This document shows positions 1-9,598 of a DNA stretch of 60,983 nt, piece by piece. The DNA lies in NCBI RefSeq assembly GCF_000153305.1, contig NZ_CH724107.1, forward strand, positions 2,501 to 63,483, given 5' to 3'. Source of the DNA: Oceanicola granulosus HTCC2516. Lineage in GTDB: Bacteria; Pseudomonadota; Alphaproteobacteria; Rhodobacterales; Rhodobacteraceae. The position numbers were made by a program, and so were the translations under genes. Position 1 is the stretch's first letter. Each line of letters begins with the position of its first letter. Below the pieces are notes generated by a model. The model worked only from the letters and a program-made list of their open reading frames with translations, was not told the origin of the DNA and made no database searches.

Positions 1-112
1 TCAAGTACACTAACCCGTGCGATCGCGAGATCGCACAGAGCTCCACACGAACCAGGTGGAGCTCGGGAAAGTATGACTTCTGATCGGAAGAGGCCTTGCT
101 TCTTCTGGATCA
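1..112 (+). other. 16S-23S internal transcribed spacer, 3' part
   Basis: This is the stretch before the 23S gene. It holds no tRNA in the visible part; tRNA-Ile and tRNA-Ala, usual in this spacer, would lie further upstream, outside the window. A hairpin (gtgcgatcgcgagatcgcac) lies at about 17-36. The last bases, from 95, are one strand of the 23S processing stem. Confidence 0.8.

Positions 113-119
<7 letters not shown>
95..119 (+). repeat. 23S rRNA processing stem, 5' strand (partner 2935-2959)
   Basis: These 25 bases pair with 2935-2959 in reverse complement with only two mismatches, so the two ends of the 23S precursor can form one long helix. In bacteria such a helix is the substrate for RNase III cleavage that frees pre-23S. 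The pairing is read directly from the sequence; cleavage is inferred from the general pathway. Confidence 0.85.
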
Positions 120-2943
<2,824 letters not shown>

Positions 2944-3062
2944 ATCCAGTAGAAGCAAGGTCGAAAGACCGACTGGACCAGAAGTCACACACACAACACG
3001 ACCTGGACAATCCTGATGTTCGCACCCCCGCCCGAAAGGGCCGCGGGGTGTTCCTTTCTCGG

Positions 3063-3178
3063 TTTGGTGGTCATAGCACGAGCAAAACACCTGGCTCCAT
3101 TCCGAACCCAGCCGTTAAGTGCCGTAGCGCTGATGGTACTGCGTCTTAAGACGTGGGAGAGTAAGTCACCGCCAAACC
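3063..3178 (+). rRNA. rrf: 5S ribosomal RNA
   Basis: About 116 nt starting tttggtggtcatagc and ending accgccaaacc; the two ends pair as helix I. The internal segment CCGAACCCAGCCGTTAAG is the conserved 5S core. It lies 119 nt after the 23S end and 48 nt before tRNA-fMet, the usual rRNA operon order in this group. Confidence 0.96.
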
Positions 3179-3226
3179 TAGCAAGGAACACCCGATCTCT
3201 CGACGATGATCAAACAAAGAAATTGG

Positions 3227-3303
<77 letters not shown>

Positions 3304-3316
3304 AACACAAGCCGCA

Positions 3317-3345
3317 AAAACGCCGCCCAAAAAGGGCGGCGTTTT
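3317..3345 (+). terminator. intrinsic terminator of the rRNA operon
   Basis: A perfect 12-bp stem, aaaacgccgccc / gggcggcgtttt, with a 5-nt A loop (3329-3333) and a T run on the 3' side. It lies directly after tRNA-fMet. The A/T flanks are symmetrical, so it could also stop transcripts from the other strand. Confidence 0.92.
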
Positions 3346-3489
3346 GCTGTGGGGCAGTGAGCAGCCAGACAGGCGAGTTCAAGCTGCTCAGCGGCTTTGA
3401 ACACGTCGCAATGCCTGATTTGCCAGCTATCGAAATATGGGATTGAACGCGATTGTTTCCGCGTCCCTCACCACCACTCCCGAAGGGAA

Positions 3490-3573
3490 TGGTGGGCGAC
3501 CCTGGAATCGAACCAGGCATGGGTCTCCCCGGCGGAGTTACAGTCCGCTGCCGCACCTTGCAGCTCGTCGCCC
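3490..3573 (-). tRNA. tRNA-Tyr (GUA)
   Basis: An 84-nt class II tRNA on the minus strand. The acceptor is GGGCGAC/GTCGCCC, the anticodon stem GCGGA/TCCGC holds a CTGTAAC loop (anticodon GTA), there is an extra variable-arm stem GGG/CCC, the T stem is CCTGG/CCAGG, and CCA is encoded. It converges on the rRNA operon and lies just upstream of rlmB on the opposite strand. An imperfect hairpin at about 3469-3490 follows it without a clear T run. Confidence 0.94.
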
Positions 3574-3663
3574 TTTGTGGGAGGCACCGATAAAGCCGGC
3601 GCATGGGAGCGTCAAGGCGATTTTCCCGTGTATGTTAACCTCCGTTAAGTCAGCGAGACGACC

Positions 3664-4443
3664 ATGAAAAAGCCGACCTGGGTGATCGACAAGGAACGCG
3701 CCAAGCGGGCGGCAGCGGCCGAGACGCTGTGGCTCTTCGGCCTCCACGCGGTGCGGGACGCGCTGGAGAACCCGCGCCGCGACAAGCGCCGGCTGGTGGT
3801 GACGAAGAATGCCCTCGACCGCCTCGGCGACGCGGTGGGGCAGGCCGGTCTCGAGCCCGAGATCAGCGATCCCCGCAAGTTCGCCGCGCCGCTCGATCCG
3901 GGCTCCGTTCACCAGGGTGCGGCGCTCGAGGTGCGGCCGCTGGACTGGGGGTCGCTGGCGGACGTCTGTACGGCGGGGAGCGACCTGCCGCCCCGCGTCG
4001 TGCTCCTCGACCGGGTGAGCGATCCGCACAATGTCGGGGCCATCCTGCGCTCCGCGGAGGTGTTCGGCGCCCGCGCCGTGATCGGCGTGCAGCGCCATTC
4101 CGCCCCGGAGACGGGCGCGCTCGCCAAGGCCGCCTCGGGCGCGCTGGAGCGGCAGCCCTACCTGCGGGTGACGAACCTGGCGCGCGCGATGGAGGAGCTC
4201 AAGGACATGGGCTACCTCGTCGCCGGATTGGCCGGGGAGGCGGAAACGGACATCCGTCCGGCACTGGACGGCCACCGGGACCGGCCCGTCGCGCTGGTGC
4301 TGGGCGCCGAGGGGCCGGGCCTGCGCGACAAGACCCGTGAGACCTGCGACGTGCTGGTGCGTATCGACGCAGCCGGCGGGTTTGGCTCCCTCAACGTCTC
4401 AAATGCGGCCGCGGTCGCCTTATATGCCTCTCGGAGCGACTAG
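3664..4443 (+). CDS. rlmB: 23S rRNA (guanosine-2'-O-)-methyltransferase RlmB, TrmH/SPOUT family
   Basis: 259 aa. The enzyme transfers a methyl group from S-adenosylmethionine to the 2'-OH of a guanosine in the peptidyl-transferase region of 23S rRNA (G2251 in E. coli). An N-terminal substrate-binding domain (about 20-95, starting LFGLHAVRDAL) precedes the SPOUT knot. All three family motifs are visible: motif 1 DPHNVGAILRSAEVFGA near 120, motif 2 LVLGAEGPGLR near 210, and motif 3 GSLNVSNAAAVALY near the C-terminus. The length is normal. The first ATG of the frame is used; its ribosome site is weak. Other TrmH-family rRNA or tRNA methylases are possible, but the N-terminal domain favours RlmB. 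Fitting its role, it lies beside the rRNA operon. Confidence 0.9.
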   Translation: MKKPTWVIDKERAKRAAAAETLWLFGLHAVRDALENPRRDKRRLVVTKNALDRLGDAVGQAGLEPEISDPRKFAAPLDPGSVHQGAALEVRPLDWGSLADVCTAGSDLPPRVVLLDRVSDPHNVGAILRSAEVFGARAVIGVQRHSAPETGALAKAASGALERQPYLRVTNLARAMEELKDMGYLVAGLAGEAETDIRPALDGHRDRPVALVLGAEGPGLRDKTRETCDVLVRIDAAGGFGSLNVSNAAAVALYASRSD

Positions 4444-4452
4444 AGAGGCGAG

Positions 4453-4740
4453 ATGGGCGAGGCGAAGATTGCAACCTGTTGTTATTGCGGCACGCGGGCC
4501 GCGCTGGTGCTGAAGGGGCAGGGGCGGCACGAGCTGGCCTGCGCGACGTGCGGCGCGCCGCTCCACGACATGAAGCGGCTGAGGGCCGATGTTCCGCACC
4601 CTGCGCCTCCCAAGCCCGGGCCGCCGCGGCCCAAGCCGGGGGGCTGGAAGGGCAGGAAAGTCAAGAAGATCAAGAAGAAGTCTCTGAAGCGCAAGGTGTT
4701 CGGTGAAGTCTTCGACATGATCGAGGACCTGTTCGACTGA
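4453..4740 (+). CDS. small zinc-ribbon protein with lysine-rich tail, function unknown
   Basis: 95 aa. The N-terminal half has two CxxC pairs (CCYCG near 10 and CATCG near 34), which should bind one zinc ion. A proline-rich linker (about 52-70) leads to a strongly basic stretch (GRKVKKIKKKSLKRK, about 72-86) and an acidic C-terminus (MIEDLFD). It starts 9 nt after rlmB and is probably co-transcribed with it. A zinc ribbon plus a basic tail suggests nucleic-acid or ribosome binding, which is inference. I do not recognise a characterised family; similar small proteins are known in related genomes only as hypothetical. Confidence 0.72.
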   Translation: MGEAKIATCCYCGTRAALVLKGQGRHELACATCGAPLHDMKRLRADVPHPAPPKPGPPRPKPGGWKGRKVKKIKKKSLKRKVFGEVFDMIEDLFD

Positions 4741-4749
4741 CGCAACGTG

Positions 4750-4762
4750 ATCACATTGTGAT
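4750..4762. promoter_or_regulatory. ATCACA-T-TGTGAT palindrome, possible operator
   Basis: A perfect 6+1+6 inverted repeat just after the zinc-ribbon stop codon. A second palindrome, GGACA-CA-TGTCC, follows at 4789-4800. Both lie in a 161-nt stretch without a gene. Either could be a regulator site for the next gene or part of an untranslated RNA; no regulator can be assigned. Confidence 0.3.
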
Positions 4763-4859
4763 GAGGCGACCTGTTCCTGCGGCCGATCGGACACATGTCC
4801 TGTACCAGACGCGCACTTGGAACATCCGCGTGTCTGCACTGTCCCTCGTTCCACAACTC

Positions 4860-4893
4860 TGCGCCCTTGGCTTTCGGCCTCGGGCGCATTTTT
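4860..4893 (+). terminator. intrinsic terminator upstream of the CoA-binding protein gene
   Basis: Stem tgcgccc (4860-4866) / gggcgca (4882-4888) followed by five T (4889-4893). It would end transcripts of rlmB and the zinc-ribbon gene after a 3' tail of about 120 nt, or cap a separate small RNA. It lies only 9 nt before the next start codon, so the next gene either uses leakage through it or has a promoter that overlaps it. Confidence 0.75.
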
Positions 4894-4901
4894 ATCAGGC
4901 C

Positions 4902-5318
4902 ATGCATTACCCCGACTCGCTCCTCAAGGACGTGTTGAGCCAGGCCCGGACCATCGCGGTCGTCGGCTTCAGCGCGAACCCGATGCGCCCGGCGCACTAC
5001 GTGTCGCGCTTCCTGCGCGACGTCGGCTACAGGGTGATCCCGGTCAACCCGGGGCTGGCGGGGCAGAGCTTCCTCGGCGAGGAGGTGCGGGCGGGGCTGT
5101 CCGACATCGACGAAGCAGTGGACATGATCGACATCTTCCGTCGCCCCGAGGCCGTTGCCGGGGTGGTCGATGAGGCGCTTGCGATGACACCGCTACCGAA
5201 GGTCATCTGGATGCAGCTCGGCATCACCGAACCGCAAGCCGCGGCGAGGGCCGAGGCGGCCGGCTTGACGGTGATCCAGGACCGCTGTCCGAAAATGGAC
5301 TATCCGCGGCTCTTCTGA
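4902..5318 (+). CDS. CoA-binding domain protein (YccU family)
   Basis: 138 aa, a single Rossmann-like CoA-binding domain. It has the glycine-rich start [22 protein letters not shown], the middle PVNPGLAGQ and the C-terminal [18 protein letters not shown] typical of the YccU family. The founding domain is related to succinyl-CoA synthetase alpha; the cellular role of the stand-alone form is unknown. The ATG at 4902 fits the family start, although the frame is open further upstream through the terminator. The last 19 bp overlap the converging end of hisE. Confidence 0.85.
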   Translation: MHYPDSLLKDVLSQARTIAVVGFSANPMRPAHYVSRFLRDVGYRVIPVNPGLAGQSFLGEEVRAGLSDIDEAVDMIDIFRRPEAVAGVVDEALAMTPLPKVIWMQLGITEPQAAARAEAAGLTVIQDRCPKMDYPRLF

Positions 5319-5620
5319 TCGCGCGCCGCTTTCTCGGCGAGCCCGCTCTGCGCCGAGCGGCGCTCGAGCTCGCGCTCGATGTCGGCGAGGGTGATGTCGT
5401 TTACCGCACACATGACCAGCAAGTGGTAGATGACGTCCGCGGCCTCCGAGACCAGCCGGTCGCGATCGCCCTTGACCGCCTCGATGATCGCCTCGACGGC
5501 CTCCTCGCCGAACTTCTCCGCGGCCATCTCGGGCGATGCGAGCAGCCGCGCCGTCCAGCTCTTGTCCGGGTCCGCGCCCTTGCGGCGCGCGATCGTCTCT
5601 GCCAGCGCGGCGAGGCTCAT
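5300..5620 (-). CDS. hisE: phosphoribosyl-ATP pyrophosphatase HisE
   Basis: 106 aa. It hydrolyses phosphoribosyl-ATP to phosphoribosyl-AMP, step 2 of histidine synthesis, in the cytoplasm. It is an all-alpha MazG-like fold, with [14 protein letters not shown] (about 35-48) and [12 protein letters not shown] (about 58-69) carrying the acidic metal ligands. It is a stand-alone HisE and not fused to HisI. Its ATG overlaps the hisF stop by 4 bp (ATGA), so translation is probably coupled. Its 3' end overlaps the converging CoA-binding gene by 19 bp. Confidence 0.93.
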   Translation of the reverse strand: MSLAALAETIARRKGADPDKSWTARLLASPEMAAEKFGEEAVEAIIEAVKGDRDRLVSEAADVIYHLLVMCAVNDITLADIERELERRSAQSGLAEKAARDQKSRG

Positions 5621-6378
5621 GACAGGCGCACCGGGATGCCAGCGCCGGCCATGTGGGCCTTGGCCTCGGCGATGGTGAAGTGTCCGAAATGGAAGATCGA
5701 CGCCGCCAGCACCGCCGACGCGCCCCCCTCCGTCACCCCCTCGACGAGGTGGTCGAGCGTCCCGACGCCGCCCGAGGCGATGACCGGCACGTCCACCGCG
5801 TCGGAGATCGCGCGGGTCAGCGGGATGTTGAAGCCTTGCCGCGTGCCGTCGCGGTCCATCGACGTCAGCAGGATTTCCCCCGCGCCATTTTCCGCAGCGG
5901 TGACAGCGAATTGCACCGCGTCGATCCCCGTTGGCTTGCGGCCGCCGTGGGTGAAGATTTCCCACCGTCCGGGCGCGACGGTCTTGGCGTCGATGGCGCA
6001 GACGATGCACTGCGCGCCGAAGATCATCGCCGCATCGGTCAGCACCGACGGATTGGCGACGGCGGCGGAGTTGAAGCTCACCTTGTCGGCGCCCGCGAGC
6101 AGCAGCGCGCGGACGTCGTCGACGGTGCGGACGCCGCCGCCGATGGTCAGCGGCATGAAGCACTGCTCGGCGGTGCGCGTCACGAGATCGTACATCGTGC
6201 CGCGGTTTTCGTGGGTGGCGTGGATGTCGAGGAAGCAGAGCTCGTCCGCGCCGGCCGCGTCGTAGGCGCGGGCGCTCTCGACAGGGTCGCCGGCGTCGAC
6301 GAGATCGACGAAGTTGATGCCCTTGACGACGCGCCCGTCGGCAACGTCGAGGCACGGGATGATGCGGGTCTTCAGCAT
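5617..6378 (-). CDS. hisF: imidazole glycerol phosphate synthase cyclase subunit HisF
   Basis: 253 aa (beta/alpha)8 barrel. It takes ammonia from HisH and closes the imidazole ring, giving imidazole glycerol phosphate and AICAR. The start [12 protein letters not shown] carries the first catalytic aspartate (D11), and the second half has the matching aspartate in TSMDRDG. The phosphate-binding ends IASGGVG and [11 protein letters not shown] are present. The ATG at 6378 gives the usual length; an upstream in-frame ATG at 6402 is less likely. It lies 46 nt after hisA and overlaps hisE by 4 bp. A CGTCC-N6-GGACG palindrome lies just upstream (6384-6399). Confidence 0.95.
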   Translation of the reverse strand: MLKTRIIPCLDVADGRVVKGINFVDLVDAGDPVESARAYDAAGADELCFLDIHATHENRGTMYDLVTRTAEQCFMPLTIGGGVRTVDDVRALLLAGADKVSFNSAAVANPSVLTDAAMIFGAQCIVCAIDAKTVAPGRWEIFTHGGRKPTGIDAVQFAVTAAENGAGEILLTSMDRDGTRQGFNIPLTRAISDAVDVPVIASGGVGTLDHLVEGVTEGGASAVLAASIFHFGHFTIAEAKAHMAGAGIPVRLS

Positions 6379-6383
6379 GTGAC

Positions 6384-6399
6384 CGTCCGTTTGTGGACG
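6384..6399. promoter_or_regulatory. CGTCC-N6-GGACG inverted repeat between hisA and hisF
   Basis: The two 5-base arms are exact reverse complements and lie in the 46-nt gap between hisA and hisF. Nearly the same sequence (GTCCG-N4-TGGAC) occurs at 7212-7225 upstream of hisA and at 5287-5300 at the hisE end, and a GTCCG-N3-CGGAC version lies at 9045-9057 in hisB. The function is unknown; it may be an operator or a short dispersed repeat. Confidence 0.4.
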
Positions 6400-6424
6400 C
6401 ACGCCCGATACCGGACACTCCCAG

Positions 6425-7141
6425 TCATTTCAGCATCTCCAGCGCCTCTTCCAGGTCGATCGCGCCGTCGTAGAGCGCGCGCCCGGAGATCGCCCCGGAG
6501 ATCACGCCGGTCTCTTTCAGACGCCGCAGGTCCTCGAGCGAGGAGACGCCGCCGCTGGCGATGACGGGCACGTCCACGGCCCGCGCGAGCGCGGCCGTCG
6601 CCTCCGTGTTCGGCCCGCCCATGGCGCCGTCGCGGTCGATGTCGGTGTGGATGATCGCGCAGATGCCGGCATCCTCGAGCTCGCGGGCGAGGTCGATCGC
6701 ATCGACGTCCGTTTCCTCGGCCCACCCCTTCGTCGCGACCTTGCCGTTGCGCGCGTCGAGGCCGACCGCGACTCGTCCCGGGAAGGCTTTGGCCGCTTCC
6801 CGGACAAGCGTCGGGTTCTCGACAGCCACCGTGCCGAGGATCACCCGCGCCAGCCCCTGCTCGAGCCAGCGCTCGATCGTCGCCATGTCGCGCACGCCGC
6901 CGCCGAGCTGGACGGGAATGTCGACGGTGGAGAGGATCTCGCGCACCGGCCCGGCATTGACGGGGGTGCCGGCGAAAGCGCCGTTGAGGTCGACGATATG
7001 GAGCCATTCCGCACCCGCGTCCGCAAAACGACGCGCCTGGTCGGCCGGAGCGTCGTTGAACACGGTCGCCTTGTCCATGTCGCCGCGCAGAAGGCGCACG
7101 GCCTGGCCGTCCTTGAGGTCGATGGCGGGGTAAAGGATCAT
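6425..7141 (-). CDS. hisA: ProFAR isomerase HisA
   Basis: 238 aa. It isomerises ProFAR to PRFAR, step 4 of histidine synthesis, by an Amadori rearrangement. It is a half-repeat barrel related to His[17 protein letters not shown] carries the first catalytic aspartate (D8), and [13 protein letters not shown] the second (near 127). Phosphate sites are [11 protein letters not shown] and IASGGVSS. The ATG at 7141 is set by the barrel start and the ribosome site AGGAG 9 nt upstream; the open frame extends much further without family similarity. It is the first gene of hisA-hisF-hisE, divergent from a TetR-type gene. Confidence 0.95.
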   Translation of the reverse strand: MILYPAIDLKDGQAVRLLRGDMDKATVFNDAPADQARRFADAGAEWLHIVDLNGAFAGTPVNAGPVREILSTVDIPVQLGGGVRDMATIERWLEQGLARVILGTVAVENPTLVREAAKAFPGRVAVGLDARNGKVATKGWAEETDVDAIDLARELEDAGICAIIHTDIDRDGAMGGPNTEATAALARAVDVPVIASGGVSSLEDLRRLKETGVISGAISGRALYDGAIDLEEALEMLK

Positions 7142-7210
7142 CGGCTCGCTCCTGTCTGTGCGCCAATTGGCATGAAGACGACGTGGATGCAACGCGCGCC
7201 CGTGGACGCG

Positions 7211-7226
7211 TGTCCGCAAATGGACA
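7211..7226. promoter_or_regulatory. TGTCC-N6-GGACA palindrome between hisA and the tetR-type gene
   Basis: An exact 5+6+5 inverted repeat in the 154-nt divergent region between hisA and the TetR-family gene, 70 nt from either start. TetR regulators usually bind palindromes in their own divergent promoter, so this is the best candidate operator here. A near copy lies at 6384-6399 before hisF. Confidence 0.45.
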
Positions 7227-7295
7227 TGCCGGCTTAACGCTTTGGCAACCTGTCCTGCGCTATCCCGTCCGCGGGAGGCGGCGAAGGAGACCGAC

Positions 7296-7847
7296 ATGGC
7301 GAGAGACAGCACGGACCGGCGCGTCCGCCGGACGAGGACCATGCTGCTGCAGGCCGCAGAGCGGCTGATCAAGGAGGAGCGCTGGCCGGAGATCTCGGTG
7401 CAGGCCCTGTGCGAGGAGGCCGATATCGCCCGCTCGTCCTTCTACGCCCATTTCGGCAGCAAGGAAGCGCTGCTGGCGGAGGTGCTGGAGCGTGTGCTGA
7501 CACGGGCGGAGGACGAGATCGGCTCGCTGCCGCGCCGCCCCGGCCGGCTGGTGAGCCTGACGTGGATGGTCTGGCACATCCGGGGCAACCGGGAGCTCTA
7601 CCGGCTGATCCTGGGCGGTGAGGGGGGCGACGGTCTGCGCCGCCGCGTCGAGGGGCGCTTCCGCGCGGCCATGGGAGGCGAACTGACCGCGCGGGGCATG
7701 GCGGCGCCGCTCGAGGCGCGCCGCTTCGTCTCGGCGGGCCTGCTCGCGGTGTTGGACGCATGGCTGCGGACGGACACCACTATCGGCGCCATCGAGCTCG
7801 AAATCCGCCTGCAGCGCCTCGCGGCACCGGCGTTGTCGGTCACCTGA
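7296..7847 (+). CDS. TetR/AcrR-family transcriptional regulator
   Basis: 183 aa. The N-terminal helix-turn-helix is clear: [51 protein letters not shown] reads as the TetR DNA-binding domain (about 12-62), with the recognition-helix signature [11 protein letters not shown]. The C-terminal ligand domain (about 75-183) is not recognisable. The ATG at 7296 follows the ribosome site gaaggaga; the open frame begins upstream but lacks one. It lies inside the his cluster on the opposite strand, divergent from hisA and converging on hisH with a 15-nt gap. Whether it controls his genes is unknown; histidine is not a usual TetR ligand. Confidence 0.88.
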   Translation: MARDSTDRRVRRTRTMLLQAAERLIKEERWPEISVQALCEEADIARSSFYAHFGSKEALLAEVLERVLTRAEDEIGSLPRRPGRLVSLTWMVWHIRGNRELYRLILGGEGGDGLRRRVEGRFRAAMGGELTARGMAAPLEARRFVSAGLLAVLDAWLRTDTTIGAIELEIRLQRLAAPALSVT

Positions 7848-7862
7848 CCGACAACGGACAGG

Positions 7863-8501
7863 TCAGGGCCGCCAGGCGAGGAAATTGGCGATCAGCCGCA
7901 GCCCGGCCGCCTGGCTCTTCTCCGGGTGAAACTGCGCCCCGACCACCGTGTCGCGCGCGACGATGGCCGTGACGTCGCCGCCATACTCCACGTGCGCCAG
8001 CCGATCGGCGCCGTCGGCGACCTGCATCTGGTAGGAGTGCACGAAGTAGGTATGGTCCCCCGTCGCCAGCCCCTCGAGGACCGGGTGAGGGCGGTCGACG
8101 ACAAGGTCGTTCCACCCCATGTGCGGCACCTTCAGAACTGCCGGCTCCGGCGTGATCCGCCGGATCTCGCCGGGCACCCAGCCGAAGCCCGAAGTCTCTT
8201 CGAACTCGTGTCCGACACTGGCCAGCAGTTGCATCCCAACACAGATGCCCAGAAACGGACGGCCCTGTCCTTCGACCGCCTCGACCATCGCCTCCGCGAG
8301 CCCCGGCACGGCGAACAGCGCGTTGCGGCAGGCGGGAAAAGCGCCGTCGCCGGGCAGCACCAGCCGGTCCGCGCGGGCCACGAGATCGGGATCGGACGTG
8401 ACGATGACCGGGCCCGCGCCCGTCTCGGCGGCCATGCGCTCGAAGGCCTTCTGCGCGGAGTGCAGGTTGCCGCTCTGGTAGTCGATGATGGCCGTGGTCA
8501 C
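7863..8501 (-). CDS. hisH: imidazole glycerol phosphate synthase glutaminase subunit HisH
   Basis: 212 aa, class I glutamine amidotransferase. It hydrolyses glutamine and passes ammonia to HisF. The catalytic triad is complete: C87 in [11 protein letters not shown]192 and E194 in QFHPEKS. The oxyanion region PGDGAF is near 50. It starts with GTG at 8501, whose GTGA overlaps the hisB stop by 4 bp; the frame continues upstream only as the shadow of hisB. Its partner HisF is encoded about 1.5 kb away, separated by the TetR-type gene and hisA. Confidence 0.94.
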   Translation of the reverse strand: MTTAIIDYQSGNLHSAQKAFERMAAETGAGPVIVTSDPDLVARADRLVLPGDGAFPACRNALFAVPGLAEAMVEAVEGQGRPFLGICVGMQLLASVGHEFEETSGFGWVPGEIRRITPEPAVLKVPHMGWNDLVVDRPHPVLEGLATGDHTYFVHSYQMQVADGADRLAHVEYGGDVTAIVARDTVVGAQFHPEKSQAAGLRLIANFLAWRP

Positions 8502-9085
8502 AGGGCCCCCTTCGTCGACGGGATCGCATCGGACTTGCGCGGATCGGGCTCGATGGCCGTCCGCAGCGCCCGCGCGACGGCCTTGAAGGCGGCCTCGGCG
8601 ATGTGGTGGGAGTTCAGCCCGCGCACCAGGTCGATATGCAGGGTGATACCGCCATGGGTCGAGAATCCCTGGAAGAATTCGCGCACGAGCTCTGTGTCGA
8701 AGCTGCCGATCCGCCCGGAGGGGAAGGGCAGCTCGCACACCAGGTAGGGCCGCGCGGAGAGGTCCAGGGCGGCGCGCACCTGCGTGTCGTCCATCGCGAG
8801 CGCGCAGTCGCCGTAGCGGCGGATGCCGCGCTTGTCGCCGAGGGCCTTGGTCAGCGCCTGGCCGAGCGCGATGCCAACATCCTCGACCGTGTGGTGATCG
8901 TCGATGTGCAGGTCGCCCGTGCAGCGGACCGTCATGTCGATCAGGGAATGGCGGGAGAGCTGGTCGAGCATGTGGTCGAAGAACCCGACCCCCGTCCGGT
9001 TGTCGTACACCCCGCTGCCATCGAGATCGATCTCGACGGAGATGTCCGTTTCGGACGTCTGTCTGCTAACGGTCGCCTTCCGCAT
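8498..9085 (-). CDS. hisB: imidazoleglycerol-phosphate dehydratase HisB
   Basis: 195 aa. It dehydrates imidazole glycerol phosphate to imidazole acetol phosphate, step 7, using manganese. It is the monofunctional bacterial form without a phosphatase domain. Metal-binding histidine motifs DDHHTVED (about 61-68) and [13 protein letters not shown] (about 157-169) are both present, as is [10 protein letters not shown] near 34. The ATG follows AAGGAG. It is translationally coupled to hisH (GTGA overlap). A perfect GTCCG-TTT-CGGAC palindrome falls inside its first codons (9045-9057). Confidence 0.95.
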   Translation of the reverse strand: MRKATVSRQTSETDISVEIDLDGSGVYDNRTGVGFFDHMLDQLSRHSLIDMTVRCTGDLHIDDHHTVEDVGIALGQALTKALGDKRGIRRYGDCALAMDDTQVRAALDLSARPYLVCELPFPSGRIGSFDTELVREFFQGFSTHGGITLHIDLVRGLNSHHIAEAAFKAVARALRTAIEPDPRKSDAIPSTKGAL

Positions 9086-9196
9086 CCTGAGCTCCTTCGG
9101 CCGGTCGGGGCGCTTATAGGCACCCCTCCCGCCGGTGGAAAGCCGCTGCGTCAGCCGCCGGGCCGCGCTTGACGAATTTGCAGGGACGCCCGGGAG

Positions 9197-9598
9197 CTAG
9201 GAGACCTGCTCGCTTCGCTGCGCGACGAGGCTGTTGATGTGGCCGAGCAACTCGGATTCGCGGAACGGCTTGGCGATCAGCGGCCGGTGGCGATGGCGCT
9301 CGGGCAGCGCCTCGCGGGTGTGGCCGGTGAGGAAGACGAACGGCACGTCGCAGGCCTCGAGGCTGTCGGCGATGTCGTCGCTGCGCTCGTCGTGGAGATT
9401 CACGTCGAGCACCGCCGCGTCGATGTGTTCGCCGCCGATCAGCGCCAGCGCGTCGCTCACCGAGCCCGCCGGTCCGAGGACCTCGAAGCCGGCCTCGTCG
9501 AGCACCATCTCGAGCTCCATCGCAAGCAGCGCCTCGTCGTCGACGACGAGCACCAGCGGCCGGGATGGCCTCGCCGCTGTCGTCTTCTCAGCCTCCAT
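9197..9598 (-). CDS. single-domain response regulator (receiver), FAT-GUY-like
   Basis: 133 aa, one receiver domain with no output domain. The acidic pocket VDDE (20-22), the phospho-acceptor D65 (AAVLDVNL), T91 and K110 (IAKPF) are all present. The segment VPFVFLTGHT...LPERHRHRPLIAKPF follows the plan of FAT-GUY receivers (consensus PFxFATGYG), such as MrrA of Caulobacter and SdrG of Sphingomonas, which relay phosphate in the general stress response. Two positions differ (L for A, H for Y). Its start overlaps the end of the HWE kinase gene by 11 bp, so the two are one operon and the kinase is its likely partner. Confidence 0.87.
   Translation of the reverse strand: MEAEKTTAARPSRPLVLVVDDEALLAMELEMVLDEAGFEVLGPAGSVSDALALIGGEHIDAAVLDVNLHDERSDDIADSLEACDVPFVFLTGHTREALPERHRHRPLIAKPFRESELLGHINSLVAQRSEQVS

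Noticed and set aside
3469-3490. Hairpin after tRNA-Tyr as terminator
   Set aside because: The stem is imperfect and not followed by a T run on the minus strand.
7843-7862. Hairpin cctgacc...ggtcagg between the TetR-type gene and hisH as terminator
   Set aside because: The stem is short, the loop long and no T run follows on either strand.
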